Source: Reinekea blandensis MED297
GTDB lineage: Bacteria; Pseudomonadota; Gammaproteobacteria; Pseudomonadales; Natronospirillaceae
Length of the DNA stretch: 64,000 nt
Direction of reading: 5' to 3'
Assembly: GCF_000153185.1 (NCBI RefSeq)
Contig: NZ_CH724150.1
Span: forward strand, 487,123-551,122
The number at the start of each line of letters is the position of its first letter. Position 1 is the stretch's first letter. The notes beneath the pieces were generated by a model. The model saw only the letters and a program-made list of their open reading frames with translations, was not told where the DNA came from and made no database searches. Shown piece by piece: positions 44,689 through 54,059 of the stretch. A program made the translations under genes and the position numbers.

Positions 44689-47338
44689 ATTCAAGACGCA
44701 GCGCCGACGGCTGGGCTTTCAGTGCTTGCAGATCGACTGCCGCTACACCCAAGTCACGCCAGTTTTCCGGATGACAGGAAAATAACAACACCTGATGCCG
44801 GGTGGCGGCATCGAACAGGATGCGTTTCATCTGGTCTAACCGTTCCCGATCGCTGTGGACCAGGGCATCGTCAAGGATGATCAACGTGGGTCGTCCAGCT
44901 TCTTTTAACAGATCCGCATACGCCAACCGGCAGATCAGCCCCATTTGCTCCTGCGCGCCATAACTCAGTGTTGTCATGTCGGCACGATCCTGATCTTTAC
45001 GCTGTAACTGTTCCGGCCTCAGTTGATCATCAACGGTCAGTTCTGCACCGGGGAACAACAACCGCAAGTAGTGATTCAGGTGCTTCTGCAACGGTGCCTG
45101 AAGTTTTTGCGTCAACCGATGCCGGGCACTGCGCAGTTGTTCCAGCAGCAGCCACAATGCCTCAGCGCGACGTTCCAGTTCCACACGCCGCTGCTGTGCC
45201 TGAGTTGCCGCCCGTTGTGCGTCGTCCAACTTTTCACCCAGTCCGGTAGCCCCCACCTGCTCCAGCAATGTTTGCAATCGATCGATTTGCCGGGTTCGTT
45301 CACGGGCATCCGCTTCCTGACTGTCCGCGCTTTGCGTCAGCCGTTGGATGTCCTGTTCGAGTAAGTCCGGGTTGGCGTTGTCGATTTTTTCCTGCAAGGC
45401 GGCAATCGCGTTTTGAAAACTCTGGTCGCGCGCTTGCAAATCGATCAGCTCCTGTTGCGTCTGTTCTTTCAGTGCCTGCTGTTCCGGCGATGACAACTGC
45501 TCAGATAATCGCTGCCATTCTTGTTCGGCTGCCGACGCATGGTGCTGTGCCTGTGCCAGCTCAAGTTGATAAGCGTTCCAGTCCGCTTCCACCTGTTTAA
45601 GCGCATCACCGGCCTCTTCTAACAGACGTTCCGCCCGATCGACATCCACTTCAGCCTCGGCGATGTCCGGAAGCGTTGACAGTTGTTCGTTGAGTTGAGC
45701 TTGCTGGTCGTGCAGTTGCTGCCGTTCCCGACGCAACTCCTCCAGACCTTTCGGAGCAAAAAAGCGCAACTCTGTTCGCTTGGCTTCGAGCGCCTGCGTC
45801 ACAGACCGATGCTGTTCAGCGTTTTGCTCCGCCTCATCAAGAGACGCGACCGATAGACGCTGCAAGGCATCGTCACGCTTCGCGGTGACGTTCTCGGTTT
45901 GCCGTTGCAGTTCCGCGAGATCACTGCCACCGGGTTCGAACGAAATGGACCCGACACCTTCAATATCGACGGTCGTTCGTGCCACCAATGCACGCTCGCC
46001 CTGCCCGCTTACGGCATCGCCGTTGACGCGAACGTTGGCATTCTCCTGCAGGTTAAACGACAGACGGCTGGCCAAAGCTTCTTGCTGTAAAATCAGCTGT
46101 TCTCGTTTCCGTTCGCTTTGCTGCAGTGCGGTTAAGGCGTCCGCATCGACCACCAGCATGGCCTGCTGTTGACTCAACTCTGCAATCTGTGCATCCAGCG
46201 CTTCGGCTTTGGTCAGTTTGTCAGTGAGGTCCTGGCACTGGGCCTGAACCTGTTGATGGGATTGGCGCAGTTGCAATGTCCGATTCGACTGCCGTGCCTG
46301 TTGCGCGCGCTGTCGTGCATCCTGCTCGGCCTGTTTGGCCGTTTCCAGCGATTTCTTTAACACCGGTTCCCGTGCTGCACAGCTTTCTCGCTGCTGTAAG
46401 GCCTGCTGATGCGCCTGCGCTCGTTGCTGAAGCCGTTCTGACTGATCTTCAAACCCCTGCAGTTTTTCCCGGGTCAATTCAATCTGCCGGGTTACCTCAT
46501 GGCGTGTCTGCTTCTGACTCTGCTGTTGCTGCTGCCACTGTCGGGCTTCCTGCAATTGACCGCGTGCCTGGTCCGCTTGTTTGCGTAAGGCATTCCAGGG
46601 TTGGTTGTGATCCTGCTCCTGCTGTTGGCTCTGCAGGCGACCCAGTTCGTCCACCTGGTCATTGTATTGGCGGACGTCGTCCTGCAATGCGGACAGTTTG
46701 GCCTGCGCATCGTCGTCGGCCTGAATGATTCCCTTCAGAAACTTGTTGGGCTGACCGGTTGCGGTCAACAATTCTTTGCTTTGCGCTTCGATCCGATCGA
46801 TCAGCGCATCGCCCTGGGTGCTGGCCACATCGCCAAGCTGATTGCTCAGTACCGACTGCAAATGCGTCGACGCGTGATCGACCGGCTCCTGGATGTTCTG
46901 TACCTGGCCCTGCTCAACCCAAAGCAAACCGGGAATGCCCCAGTTTTCGGCCTTGCTGGCGCCACGACCGGAAAATCCATAGCCCAGCAGTTCCGCCAGC
47001 CGCTCTTCGGCTTCCTCGCCATTCAGTGTCTCGCTCGGGGTTTTCAGATCACAGCGCTGTCGTTTTAAGAAGCGCTTGTCCAGCTGCCAGGATTGGTTCT
47101 GCCATTCGAAGGCTATGGAAACCGATGGCGCGGCAGACGAGTCACCCCAGGGTTGCAGATCTTTCACGCTGTTGGATTTATAGCGTTCAAAAAAGGCGGC
47201 GCGAATGGCGCTGACTAAGGTACTTTTGCCGGACTCGTTTGGTCCCACAAAAAGATTCAAACCCTCCGCCAGATTTTCCAGCGTCAGTGGCTCACGAAAC
47301 TGGCGAACGCTATCGATCGATACTCGGGTTAACTTCAT
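44687..47338 (-). CDS. SbcC/YhaN-like SMC-type ATPase
   Basis: An 883-residue AAA_23 ATPase of the Rad50/SbcC class but closer to YhaN. Walker A GPNESGKST is at 32-40, the ABC-type signature LSYGAQEQMG near 791, Walker B LIILDD at 819-824 with D-loop ALVHSD. Between are long Gln/Glu-rich coiled coils. The CxxC zinc hook of classical SbcC is absent; the middle (about residue 440-490) instead has a beta-rich insert (NANVRVNGDAVSGQG). Overlaps the nuclease gene by 4 bp. The pair should process DNA ends or hairpins. Confidence 0.85.
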   Translation of the reverse strand: MKLTRVSIDSVRQFREPLTLENLAEGLNLFVGPNESGKSTLVSAIRAAFFERYKSNSVKDLQPWGDSSAAPSVSIAFEWQNQSWQLDKRFLKRQRCDLKTPSETLNGEEAEERLAELLGYGFSGRGASKAENWGIPGLLWVEQGQVQNIQEPVDHASTHLQSVLSNQLGDVASTQGDALIDRIEAQSKELLTATGQPNKFLKGIIQADDDAQAKLSALQDDVRQYNDQVDELGRLQSQQQEQDHNQPWNALRKQADQARGQLQEARQWQQQQQSQKQTRHEVTRQIELTREKLQGFEDQSERLQQRAQAHQQALQQRESCAAREPVLKKSLETAKQAEQDARQRAQQARQSNRTLQLRQSHQQVQAQCQDLTDKLTKAEALDAQIAELSQQQAMLVVDADALTALQQSERKREQLILQQEALASRLSFNLQENANVRVNGDAVSGQGERALVARTTVDIEGVGSISFEPGGSDLAELQRQTENVTAKRDDALQRLSVASLDEAEQNAEQHRSVTQALEAKRTELRFFAPKGLEELRRERQQLHDQQAQLNEQLSTLPDIAEAEVDVDRAERLLEEAGDALKQVEADWNAYQLELAQAQHHASAAEQEWQRLSEQLSSPEQQALKEQTQQELIDLQARDQSFQNAIAALQEKIDNANPDLLEQDIQRLTQSADSQEADARERTRQIDRLQTLLEQVGATGLGEKLDDAQRAATQAQQRRVELERRAEALWLLLEQLRSARHRLTQKLQAPLQKHLNHYLRLLFPGAELTVDDQLRPEQLQRKDQDRADMTTLSYGAQEQMGLICRLAYADLLKEAGRPTLIILDDALVHSDRERLDQMKRILFDAATRHQVLLFSCHPENWRDLGVAAVDLQALKAQPSALRLE

Positions 47339-48456
47339 GCGTGACCGTCCTGTTCCATCGTTTGCAACTCACTGGCGAGAATCATCAAGGCATCCCCGGC
47401 GACCGGGCTTTCGTCGTGCTGCTGCATCTGTTTGAGGGCCTCAATGACCTCGCCAACATAGCCGTCAGCTTGAATGGTCGCTAAATCGTCGTCGGTGGGC
47501 ATCAACGTCAGCTCATGCTGATGCACTTGCTGGCTGCGGTGCCGCCCGGCATTGGCGGACAACAGCGCCTGAAGCCGCCGATGATTGCTCAGATCGAGCT
47601 GCCCGCGAAGGTGAATCGTCAATACCGAACGATCCGGCAGTTCATTAAGTTCCGCTTGCAGTGCGTCCACGTCGCTGGCCACGTTCAACGTGGATTCGAT
47701 GGCGAACCAGCGGTGCTGGGCTACCGGGTAACTGACGACCTGGGGCGGACTGTCGGCATCGGCTAACGTCACCTTCAGCACATTGCCCGCGTCATTATTG
47801 CGGAAACGCTCAGGCTCAGGCGTTCCACTGTACCAGGTGCGCTCATCAATCTGTTTGGTGCCATGCCAATCACCCAGCGCCAGATAACTTAAACGTGCCG
47901 TTCGGGCACGATCCGGGTGAATCGGGTTGGGCGAATCGATGGAGTCCGGCAACACGCCGGTAATACTGCCGTGTGCCAGTCCAACACGACACAATCCTTC
48001 AGACGAAGTCCATTGATCGAACGGAATGGTGAGATCGTTATGTGTCTGGCGCTGAGTTAAGGGCGCCGCCAACACGGCCAGACCCAAATCGGCATACTCA
48101 ACCACACCGGGGGTCAGCAACAGATGGACATTCTCTGGTACCGCACCCAAGCGGACCGCCCGGCTCCATACGCTTTCTGCCAGGGCGGCGTCATGGTTGC
48201 CCGGCAGCATCAACCACAACCCGGTGTAGCCTTTCATGGCATCAAAGGTGCGATGAATGGTGCGGTCGCTAACGGTTTGCGCATCGAACACGTCTCCGGC
48301 AACCACAACGGCATCTACCTGCTCGTCTTGGGCCAAAGCGGCAATGCGTTCGACGGTAGTAAAACGGGCATCCGCGAGCACGGCAGCGTCTTCGGCGTCA
48401 AAACGGCTGTATTGACGACCGATTTGCCAGTCGGCGGTGTGCAGAATCGTTGGCAT
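47335..48456 (-). CDS. SbcD/YhaO-like DNA exonuclease (metallophosphatase)
   Basis: A 373-residue calcineurin-type nuclease. Metal-binding motifs are HTADWQIG (D-x-Q/H), VVVAGDVFD, LPGNHD (about residue 86-91), and GLAHGSITG and GDWHG. The C-terminus holds a capping domain. It makes a complex with the ATPase encoded downstream, with a 4-bp gene overlap. Mn-dependent 3'-5' exonuclease/endonuclease activity is expected from the family. Confidence 0.87.
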   Translation of the reverse strand: MPTILHTADWQIGRQYSRFDAEDAAVLADARFTTVERIAALAQDEQVDAVVVAGDVFDAQTVSDRTIHRTFDAMKGYTGLWLMLPGNHDAALAESVWSRAVRLGAVPENVHLLLTPGVVEYADLGLAVLAAPLTQRQTHNDLTIPFDQWTSSEGLCRVGLAHGSITGVLPDSIDSPNPIHPDRARTARLSYLALGDWHGTKQIDERTWYSGTPEPERFRNNDAGNVLKVTLADADSPPQVVSYPVAQHRWFAIESTLNVASDVDALQAELNELPDRSVLTIHLRGQLDLSNHRRLQALLSANAGRHRSQQVHQHELTLMPTDDDLATIQADGYVGEVIEALKQMQQHDESPVAGDALMILASELQTMEQDGHA

Positions 48457-48658
48457 AACAGAAAGCCCCGGAATCGGAATGAAATTGAGATCAGGCTGCG
48501 AATCTATCGGGGCAACCCGGGGATGTCAATTTGGCCCCTTGTCACTGCCGCAGCACCTTGCAATGATGCCCTTTTGCTGACAATTACATCGCCCGTTTTA
48601 GTTTACGAAAATACAGACGATTAACTCCGTCCTCACCTAGTTCTCGATTTTCTCGGCG

Positions 48659-49177
48659 TCACCCTGCTTTTGTTGGTTGTATGTTCTTTAGTGAAAGTGA
48701 CATTTCATGCCAACTTAGCCCGCCGTGATCAGAATCGGATTCACCAAGGTGCACGAAACCATATCTGGCATACATATCAACAAGTTCGGCTTGGCATATA
48801 AGATAGATGCTCGTTTTTCCGCGTTCACGCATAGCATCAATGAAACTTTTCATTAGACGGCTTACCATACCTTGGCCTTGATACTTGGGGTGAACAACTA
48901 CAGACATGATAACAATGCTTTCCCCGCTGGGATCGTGACCGACTAACTCCTTGAACTCTTCATCGGATAGTTCAACCTTGTGAGTGGCTCCTGAATTAAT
49001 AAATCCAATGATTTCCTTATTATTTTCGATAACCAAAAAACCCTCAGGATATGTTCTAATCCGCTTTAGAATCTTTTCTTTTGTTGCGGCCTCACTGCCA
49101 GCATAAGACACAGACTCAATCTCAAAACATCGATCTAAATCCAGCTCAGTTGCTGAACGAACTTTCACCTCGCTCAT
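48659..49177 (-). CDS. GNAT-family acetyltransferase
   Basis: A 172-residue acetyltransferase. The acetyl-CoA motif A is YQGQGMVSRLMKSFI (about residue 99-113), after VVVHPK; the C-terminal strand YARYGFVHLG is typical. Resembles the AANAT/arylalkylamine-like branch. The acceptor is unknown. AT-rich and next to an attC-like sequence; may be part of a mobile cassette set. Confidence 0.83.
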   Translation of the reverse strand: MSEVKVRSATELDLDRCFEIESVSYAGSEAATKEKILKRIRTYPEGFLVIENNKEIIGFINSGATHKVELSDEEFKELVGHDPSGESIVIMSVVVHPKYQGQGMVSRLMKSFIDAMRERGKTSIYLICQAELVDMYARYGFVHLGESDSDHGGLSWHEMSLSLKNIQPTKAG

Positions 49178-49228
49178 ACTTAATCACCACTCTTAATATA
49201 AAACACTTTCTGCTCCGGAAAATCAGGA

Positions 49229-49300
49229 GCATAACGTGCAATGCATCCATTTACCTAGCTTTTTGTGCAAGCAAGCTGACTTAAGCATACTTAGTTAGCC
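49229..49300 (-). other. Weak attC-like site
   Basis: On the minus strand GGCTAAC (49300-49294) and GTTATGC (49235-49229) bracket 58 bases; inner arms TATGC and GCATTGC pair in part. It lies between the LysR gene and the GNAT start. The pairing is poor and it may be chance. Confidence 0.3.
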
Positions 49301-49317
49301 AGTAAATTCCGCGCGAA

Positions 49318-50169
49318 TTATCGGTTCAAAATATTTTCGATCCAGTTTAAAAACATGACTGCACTTCTGGTTTCGAAGCTGTCCTTATTTGGCACATAAT
49401 AGCAAAGGTCTGATTTTACCGTTTTAGTTTCGAACTGCTGAAGAAGGTTTGCTTTCAAAAGCCTTTCAGCAAGGGTTGTAGAACAGAACACAAGGCCATT
49501 TTCGGCCATTGCCTGTTGAATACCAAAAAGCTCTTGATCAAATTTTTTTAGCTTAATGTTAGCCCAATCCAACTCATTCTTTTTCAACCAATCGGCTAAC
49601 GGAGGATCCGGTAACGATTTATTTTTCCACTCTGTTGTAAAAATGGTGATGGTTTCATTAGACCATGATGGAGGCGTCACTCCATGAGCACCAAATATAT
49701 TAAAAGACTCAGTTCTGATAACATCAGATTCCTTAGCGAAAGAGACATCTCCGAACCGAATTGGAATTATGTAGGATTGGCTATCGACGGACTCTCCGGT
49801 CGATATTTCTATAGAAATATCCGGGTTGGCTTGTTCAAACTCATGCTGGGAAGGGATCAATACCATAGCGGCTAATGATGATGTCGTCGTCACCCTGACC
49901 GCATTCCCGGCCTTCATCACTTCTTCCAGTGCATTGTCAATTTTGCGGAATCCGTCTGAGGTGGCTTTAGCTAGTCTTGAACCGGTTCCGGTGAGTGATA
50001 CTCGCCTTCCCTGCCTATGAAATAAACTTACGTTTAGTCGACTTTCCAGGTTGCCGATATGGTGTGAAACTGCAGTTGGCGTCAACGAAAGCTCTTCTGC
50101 CGCCAACTTAAAGCTTCCCAGACGGGCAGCCGACTCAAAGGCTTTTAGAGCCTGTAACGATACCTGCAC
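49318..50169 (-). CDS. LysR-family regulator
   Basis: A 283-residue LysR regulator: N-terminal winged helix (AARLGSFKLAAEELSLTPTAV then LESRLNVSLFHRQGR) and a C-terminal effector domain. Divergent from an azoreductase/deaminase gene pair; a perfect dyad lies in the gap. Likely activator of that pair; the inducer is unknown, perhaps a quinone or nitro compound in view of the azoreductase. Confidence 0.9.
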   Translation of the reverse strand: MQVSLQALKAFESAARLGSFKLAAEELSLTPTAVSHHIGNLESRLNVSLFHRQGRRVSLTGTGSRLAKATSDGFRKIDNALEEVMKAGNAVRVTTTSSLAAMVLIPSQHEFEQANPDISIEISTGESVDSQSYIIPIRFGDVSFAKESDVIRTESFNIFGAHGVTPPSWSNETITIFTTEWKNKSLPDPPLADWLKKNELDWANIKLKKFDQELFGIQQAMAENGLVFCSTTLAERLLKANLLQQFETKTVKSDLCYYVPNKDSFETRSAVMFLNWIENILNR

Positions 50170-50205
50170 ACATAATCTCCAAGTTCACGACCGGTTCATC
50201 GACAT

Positions 50206-50230
50206 TATAGATGAGTTTAGCGCATCTATA
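50206..50230. promoter_or_regulatory. LysR-type operator dyad
   Basis: TATAGATG-N9-CATCTATA, perfect 8-base arms, between the LysR gene and azoR. It contains the T-N11-A form expected for LysR boxes and lies 37 bp from the LysR ATG. Confidence 0.75.
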
Positions 50231-50308
50231 GGTGCGATTTCATCGTTTGTGCCCGACATCTCTGGCTCACAAAATGGCTCCTGCGATTAATCAACCGAGG
50301 TAATGAAC

Positions 50309-51013
50309 ATGAGCATCATATTACACATTGACTCAAGCGTTAGAGCCGCAAAAAACCCAAATCCAGATCACGATTCCATATCGAAAAACATCGCTCGCCG
50401 TTTTATTGATAGTTGGAAACGAAACCGGCCTGAGGATGAGTATATTTATCGTGACGTTGGTGTGAATCCACCCGACTTCATTACACAAGACTGGATTGGC
50501 GCGGTATTTACCCCTGAGGAAAAGCGAACCCCTGCGCAGAGGGAGAGACTGGCTTTATCCGATAAGCTGATAGCTGAAGTAGCAAAAGCAGACGTTATCT
50601 TGATTTCCTCACCAATGTATAACTATGGCATGCCGGCTCAACTGAAAGCGTGGTTCGATCAAATTGTACGCATCGACAAAACGTTTGATTTCGATCTCTC
50701 ACGAGGAGACTACCCTTTGCAGCCGTTGCTCTCAGGCAAGACATTGATCGTTGTGACTTCAAGTGGAGAGTTTGGTTTCGAAAAAGGGGGAATAAGAGAA
50801 CAATCTGGCCACTTAGCACCGCATCTACGGACGTTGAGCAAGTATTTAGGGGCAGACACAATGTACGAGATTGCCGCGGAATACCAAGAATTTGGTGACG
50901 AGAGACACCACGCGTCAGTGACAAATGCAAAAAAACAAGCCGAAAGCATTGCCCTCGAACTGAGTGATTCAAAGCCGGCGCCATCATTCAATAGAGAGAT
51001 TGGCCATGTGTAA
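50309..51013 (+). CDS. azoR: FMN-dependent NADH-azoreductase (AzoR-like)
   Basis: A 234-residue flavodoxin-fold quinone/azo reductase. LHIDSSVRAA at the N-terminus binds FMN phosphate; SPMYNYGMPAQLKAWFD (about residue 94-110) is the AzoR signature; VTSSGEFGF follows. The second ATG (50309) is chosen because GAGG lies eight bases before it, while 50303 is too close. It reduces quinones with two electrons and probably detoxifies them. Overlaps the next gene by 8 bp. Confidence 0.88.
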   Translation: MSIILHIDSSVRAAKNPNPDHDSISKNIARRFIDSWKRNRPEDEYIYRDVGVNPPDFITQDWIGAVFTPEEKRTPAQRERLALSDKLIAEVAKADVILISSPMYNYGMPAQLKAWFDQIVRIDKTFDFDLSRGDYPLQPLLSGKTLIVVTSSGEFGFEKGGIREQSGHLAPHLRTLSKYLGADTMYEIAAEYQEFGDERHHASVTNAKKQAESIALELSDSKPAPSFNREIGHV

Positions 51014-51491
51014 TTCTATTTCTGATGAGTTTCTCATGGAGTATGCAGACAAAGTTATTAACTTAGCGATCAGCAATGTCAAAGAAGATGGCTTGCCGTT
51101 TGCCGCTATTGTCGTTGATCAGAATGGGGAAATCATTGGTAAAGGGGTAAATCAAGTCGCCAAGCACCTAGACTGCACCGCGCACGCTGAAATCCAGGCG
51201 ATAAGAGAGGCTTCAGGAAATGAAAAAACGGTCTCTTTAAAAGGAATGATATTAATTGTTTCAGGAGAGCCTTGCGCTCTCTGTTACATGGCAATCCGAA
51301 TGGCAGAGATAATGAAGGTTGTTATCGTATCAAATAGATATGAGGCGGAAAAACATGGATTTGATTATCTATGGACTTATGAGTATTTCAATGAAACGCT
51401 CTTCAATGAGCTCGATGTTGTAACACTGGATAATGACAGGAAATTACTCCCATTCCAGTTAGCCAAGCACAGTTTGAGTGATCAAGATTAG
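51006..51491 (+). CDS. Cytidine/guanine deaminase-family protein
   Basis: A 161-residue CDA-fold deaminase. Zinc site: HAE in TAHAEIQAIREA (catalytic Glu) and PCxxC in GEPCALCYMAI. Size and motif order fit bacterial guanine/isocytosine or tRNA-type nucleobase deaminases; the substrate base is uncertain. Begins 8 bp inside azoR, so coupled to it. The combination of an azoreductase and a deaminase under a LysR regulator is unusual. Confidence 0.8.
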   Translation: MCNSISDEFLMEYADKVINLAISNVKEDGLPFAAIVVDQNGEIIGKGVNQVAKHLDCTAHAEIQAIREASGNEKTVSLKGMILIVSGEPCALCYMAIRMAEIMKVVIVSNRYEAEKHGFDYLWTYEYFNETLFNELDVVTLDNDRKLLPFQLAKHSLSDQD

Positions 51492-51571
51492 ATGTTATAT
51501 CCTGAATCTTCAGTGTCGTAGAAACCATTTTACGGTGAGCGTGTTAAAGCGAGTTTATCGTATAAAACAGC

Positions 51572-51614
51572 GCTTTGCGGCGAGCGAATGCGAGTTCATA
51601 ACTCACCGCAAAGC
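51572..51614. repeat. Inverted repeat, 9-base arms
   Basis: GCTTTGCGG (51572-51580) and CCGCAAAGC (51606-51614) around a 25-base loop, no T run. It lies between the deaminase stop and the Nudix relic. Could be a 3' end hairpin or part of a mobile element edge. Confidence 0.5.
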
Positions 51615-51895
51615 AGTGATTTTAGCGCTGTATTGCTGCAGCGTATTGTCACGTTTTTCCGATGATGAAACAAAGCTGGAGGGATAAAAAATTTTGTTGC
51701 CATGACAAAGTCATCAATGGGCATCCAAAGTACTTTAATTTCTGTACCCCCTTCATTCCTAAAAAACTCTTTACGCACATAGAATGTTTGATCCTCAAAC
51801 ACCGCATCCAGCACAAAAACAATTTGATGACCCGGGTTTCCGTTAAACTCAAAGATACGAACGCTCTGCAAACGGGCAATAAATGCGCTGTTGAG
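51596..51895 (-). pseudogene. C-terminal remnant of a Nudix hydrolase
   Basis: The minus-strand frame from about 51895 encodes ARLQSVRIFEFNGNPGHQIV, FVLDAVFED and VLWMPIDDF, the C-terminal half of a Nudix fold (FxF..G.pGHEIVFVY ... W.pLddF). The Nudix box itself is missing; a stop codon is just before. The fragment ends at 51596. It is not related closely to the intact Nudix gene at 53577. A decayed accessory gene. Confidence 0.55.
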
Positions 51896-51903
51896 TTTTC
51901 AGA

Positions 51904-52428
51904 CTAAACCCGATTTTGGTTGGCGACTGACAACTGTTGTGCTTCATTCCAGAACCTTTGAATTAGCGTTGAAAAGTCCTGAAACTCAAGATCAGACGAG
52001 AACTCCCTTTTCGGAATGATGTGGATACGATATCCACTTACTTCAACAAAAGTATAATTTTTTGACGGATAAATGTTTTTAATGGCTTTCCAGCTTGATT
52101 CCGTTGCAGTTCCTTCAGTGTCTTCAATAAAGCTTTTATCAGATACCGTAAACTTAGTGTTTCCAATTACTCCCTTACCAGGCGTAGCGGTAAGTGCTTG
52201 GACTATAGATCCAACTAAAGTTAGGCAAATCAAACCTAATGTGCTGATGACAAAGGCTAGGATAACCCAGTATACAACCCCTAGGCTTATCAACCCTTTA
52301 TAACCACCGATTAATGAGCTAATAAAAAGAACAACTAAAAGTCTTCGATTGTAAGTAGCCCGAAACATGAGGAGAATCTGCATAGAGATAAGATCGAACT
52401 TTGTAATCGTGACTTCTTTAGATTTCAT
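51904..52428 (-). CDS. YcxB-like membrane protein
   Basis: A 174-residue protein with two membrane helices (about residues 28-46 and 50-78) and a cytoplasmic PH-like C-terminus (SWKAIKNIYPSKNYTFVEV, IIPKREF), matching the YcxB family. Function unknown. AT-rich, minus strand, part of a run of unrelated small genes. Confidence 0.75.
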   Translation of the reverse strand: MKSKEVTITKFDLISMQILLMFRATYNRRLLVVLFISSLIGGYKGLISLGVVYWVILAFVISTLGLICLTLVGSIVQALTATPGKGVIGNTKFTVSDKSFIEDTEGTATESSWKAIKNIYPSKNYTFVEVSGYRIHIIPKREFSSDLEFQDFSTLIQRFWNEAQQLSVANQNRV

Positions 52429-52497
52429 GCAGCATTTTCCTTATGCACAATATTTTTCGACCGATGTGCTTCACTTCTGCATCAACGATCAGACTCA

Positions 52498-52899
52498 TTA
52501 TTTGCTGACTAAAGCTAGATAGGACTTCAACTCCAGGGTTCTACTCTTAGTTATCGTTAGGATTGCATTGGCACGCATTGGTATATACATCGTGCCATCT
52601 AAAGAACCATATATGGCGTTTATATTTTGAATCTCAGCTTCCTTATATTCTATCCACTTACGTTGTGCGATTAGCAAGGAATCTCGGGCACCTTCCCCCA
52701 GCTGCAGACGAAGCTCCCGGTATATTCTATTTAACTCATCATCCCATTCGGCCAGGGCTACATTTGTACAGTTAGTCATACCTGTTGTTGTTTGATTGAT
52801 GTTTATGCAAGACTTCAACCTAGCATCGATATCTGAAGAGGAGGCGTGGCTTCCTACTAAAAGAACAAAAGATAAAGCTGCTATTGAACTAAACTTCAT
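52498..52899 (-). CDS. LprI-like (DUF1311) secreted protein
   Basis: A 133-residue exported protein. A signal peptide (residues 1-20) is followed by the LprI/DUF1311 pattern: two Cys about 13 residues apart (LKSCININ, MTNCTN), then WDDELNRIYREL and LLIAQRKWIEYKEAE. LprI of mycobacteria inhibits lysozyme; most bacterial members are untested. ATG at 52899 is preferred (AAGGAT before it) over an upstream GTG or ATG that would break the signal peptide. Confidence 0.78.
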   Translation of the reverse strand: MKFSSIAALSFVLLVGSHASSSDIDARLKSCININQTTTGMTNCTNVALAEWDDELNRIYRELRLQLGEGARDSLLIAQRKWIEYKEAEIQNINAIYGSLDGTMYIPMRANAILTITKSRTLELKSYLALVSK

Positions 52900-53013
52900 A
52901 TACATATCCTTATACAAGTAACAATCTTTCACACAGGCCAAAAGTGAACGTCAGTGATATTTTGAGCCCCAATCCCGCTAGGGGCTTGCTAACTACCTTC
53001 GTTATGGAGGAGT

Positions 53014-53484
53014 TTAATTACAAGCATCAGCATTTTCTGTAAATATGTAATCAAAAGAACAACCAATACTGCCACATGACCAGCTATGACTAAAGGTTTT
53101 GCTTTCTCCGAAATCAACATAGACTGTTCCGGAGCTAGCACCATTATTTGAACACTCCAACACCTCATATTTTGAGATATCAGGTTTTGGATCTGGGTAG
53201 TGACTATCTATTGGTAAGAATATCTTAAAACCGCTTCCGTCTTTGAAAGCACTATATCTCCAACGTGTAGGTAGCTCTTCACCGGTACCCTGTTGAGACA
53301 CCCTGTTTTCTATATCTGCGAAGTATTTTCCCTCGGACTTAGAAATGTAATTTTCGACATACACCTGGGTTTCTTCGGCACTGTATTTTTCAAAATACGC
53401 TATGAAATCTTCAAGAGTGTCAGCATTCGCAGTTGAAGCCAGCGTATAGAAAGCAACAAGCAGTATTAGTATTATATTTTTCAT
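53014..53484 (-). CDS. Small secreted hypothetical protein, 156 aa
   Basis: Not recognised. It starts at ATG 53484 with a signal peptide (IILILLVAFYTLASTANA); a longer open frame upstream lacks one. The mature part has a helical acidic N-half and a Cys-containing C-half (VLECSNNG, SWSCGSIGCSFDYIF, ADACN), likely with two disulfide bonds. Upstream, CGTTATGG 6 bases before the start is like the right-hand box of an attC. AT-rich. Confidence 0.62.
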   Translation of the reverse strand: MKNIILILLVAFYTLASTANADTLEDFIAYFEKYSAEETQVYVENYISKSEGKYFADIENRVSQQGTGEELPTRWRYSAFKDGSGFKIFLPIDSHYPDPKPDISKYEVLECSNNGASSGTVYVDFGESKTFSHSWSCGSIGCSFDYIFTENADACN

Positions 53485-53576
53485 AGTTCCATAACGTTTG
53501 GTGTCGGCGAGAGCGAAAACGAGTCGATGAGCCGCCCGAAACAGAGGGTCTGTTCCAGACATTGATTATCAATGAC

Positions 53577-54056
53577 TTACGCTACCGCTGATAATAATGA
53601 TGGCTCATAAATGTCATACCAATGGTGATGAACCACCCGGATCTCCATTGGAGAAATGTACTTTCGAGATACACATTCGTGAACTGGCGAGTACTCTTCT
53701 TCTTTTTTTACCACTGACGAACAAAATGCCATATATGAAACAGCTGGATATTTTGACGTAAAAATCTTTAGCATCGGTTCGACACGAATATAACCTAGCA
53801 AAACCACGCTGCCTACATGCACACAGGCTTCTTCTAGAACCTCTCTCTTAAAGGCAGCTTCATATCCCTCACCGGGATCTAAATGACCGCCAGGCAGCTC
53901 GAAACCCCGATGGTTTTCAACGACTAATAAATCGTCACCTTTAAAGCAATAGCCGTGCGCCGTAGTGATTTTGGAATCTTTCGGAATATCTTCAGGTAAT
54001 ACCCATTGCAACTGATAGTCGGCATTACCCCATGTGACTATATGTATCTTACTCAT
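53577..54056 (-). CDS. Nudix hydrolase
   Basis: A 159-residue Nudix protein. The Nudix box is GHLDPGEGYEAAFKREVLEEA (about residues 57-77), with REVLEE intact; the final G of the box is A here. Nucleoside-diphosphate-linked substrates are usual, the exact one unknown. ATG at 54056 directly follows an attC-like element. Typical integron cassette cargo. Confidence 0.82.
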   Translation of the reverse strand: MSKIHIVTWGNADYQLQWVLPEDIPKDSKITTAHGYCFKGDDLLVVENHRGFELPGGHLDPGEGYEAAFKREVLEEACVHVGSVVLLGYIRVEPMLKIFTSKYPAVSYMAFCSSVVKKEEEYSPVHECVSRKYISPMEIRVVHHHWYDIYEPSLLSAVA

Positions 54057-54059
54057 TGC

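Noticed and set aside
53488..53580. A further attC-like site before the 156-residue secreted gene
   Set aside because: A right-hand GTTATGG box is present, but no matching TAAC box or paired arms are found on the other side.
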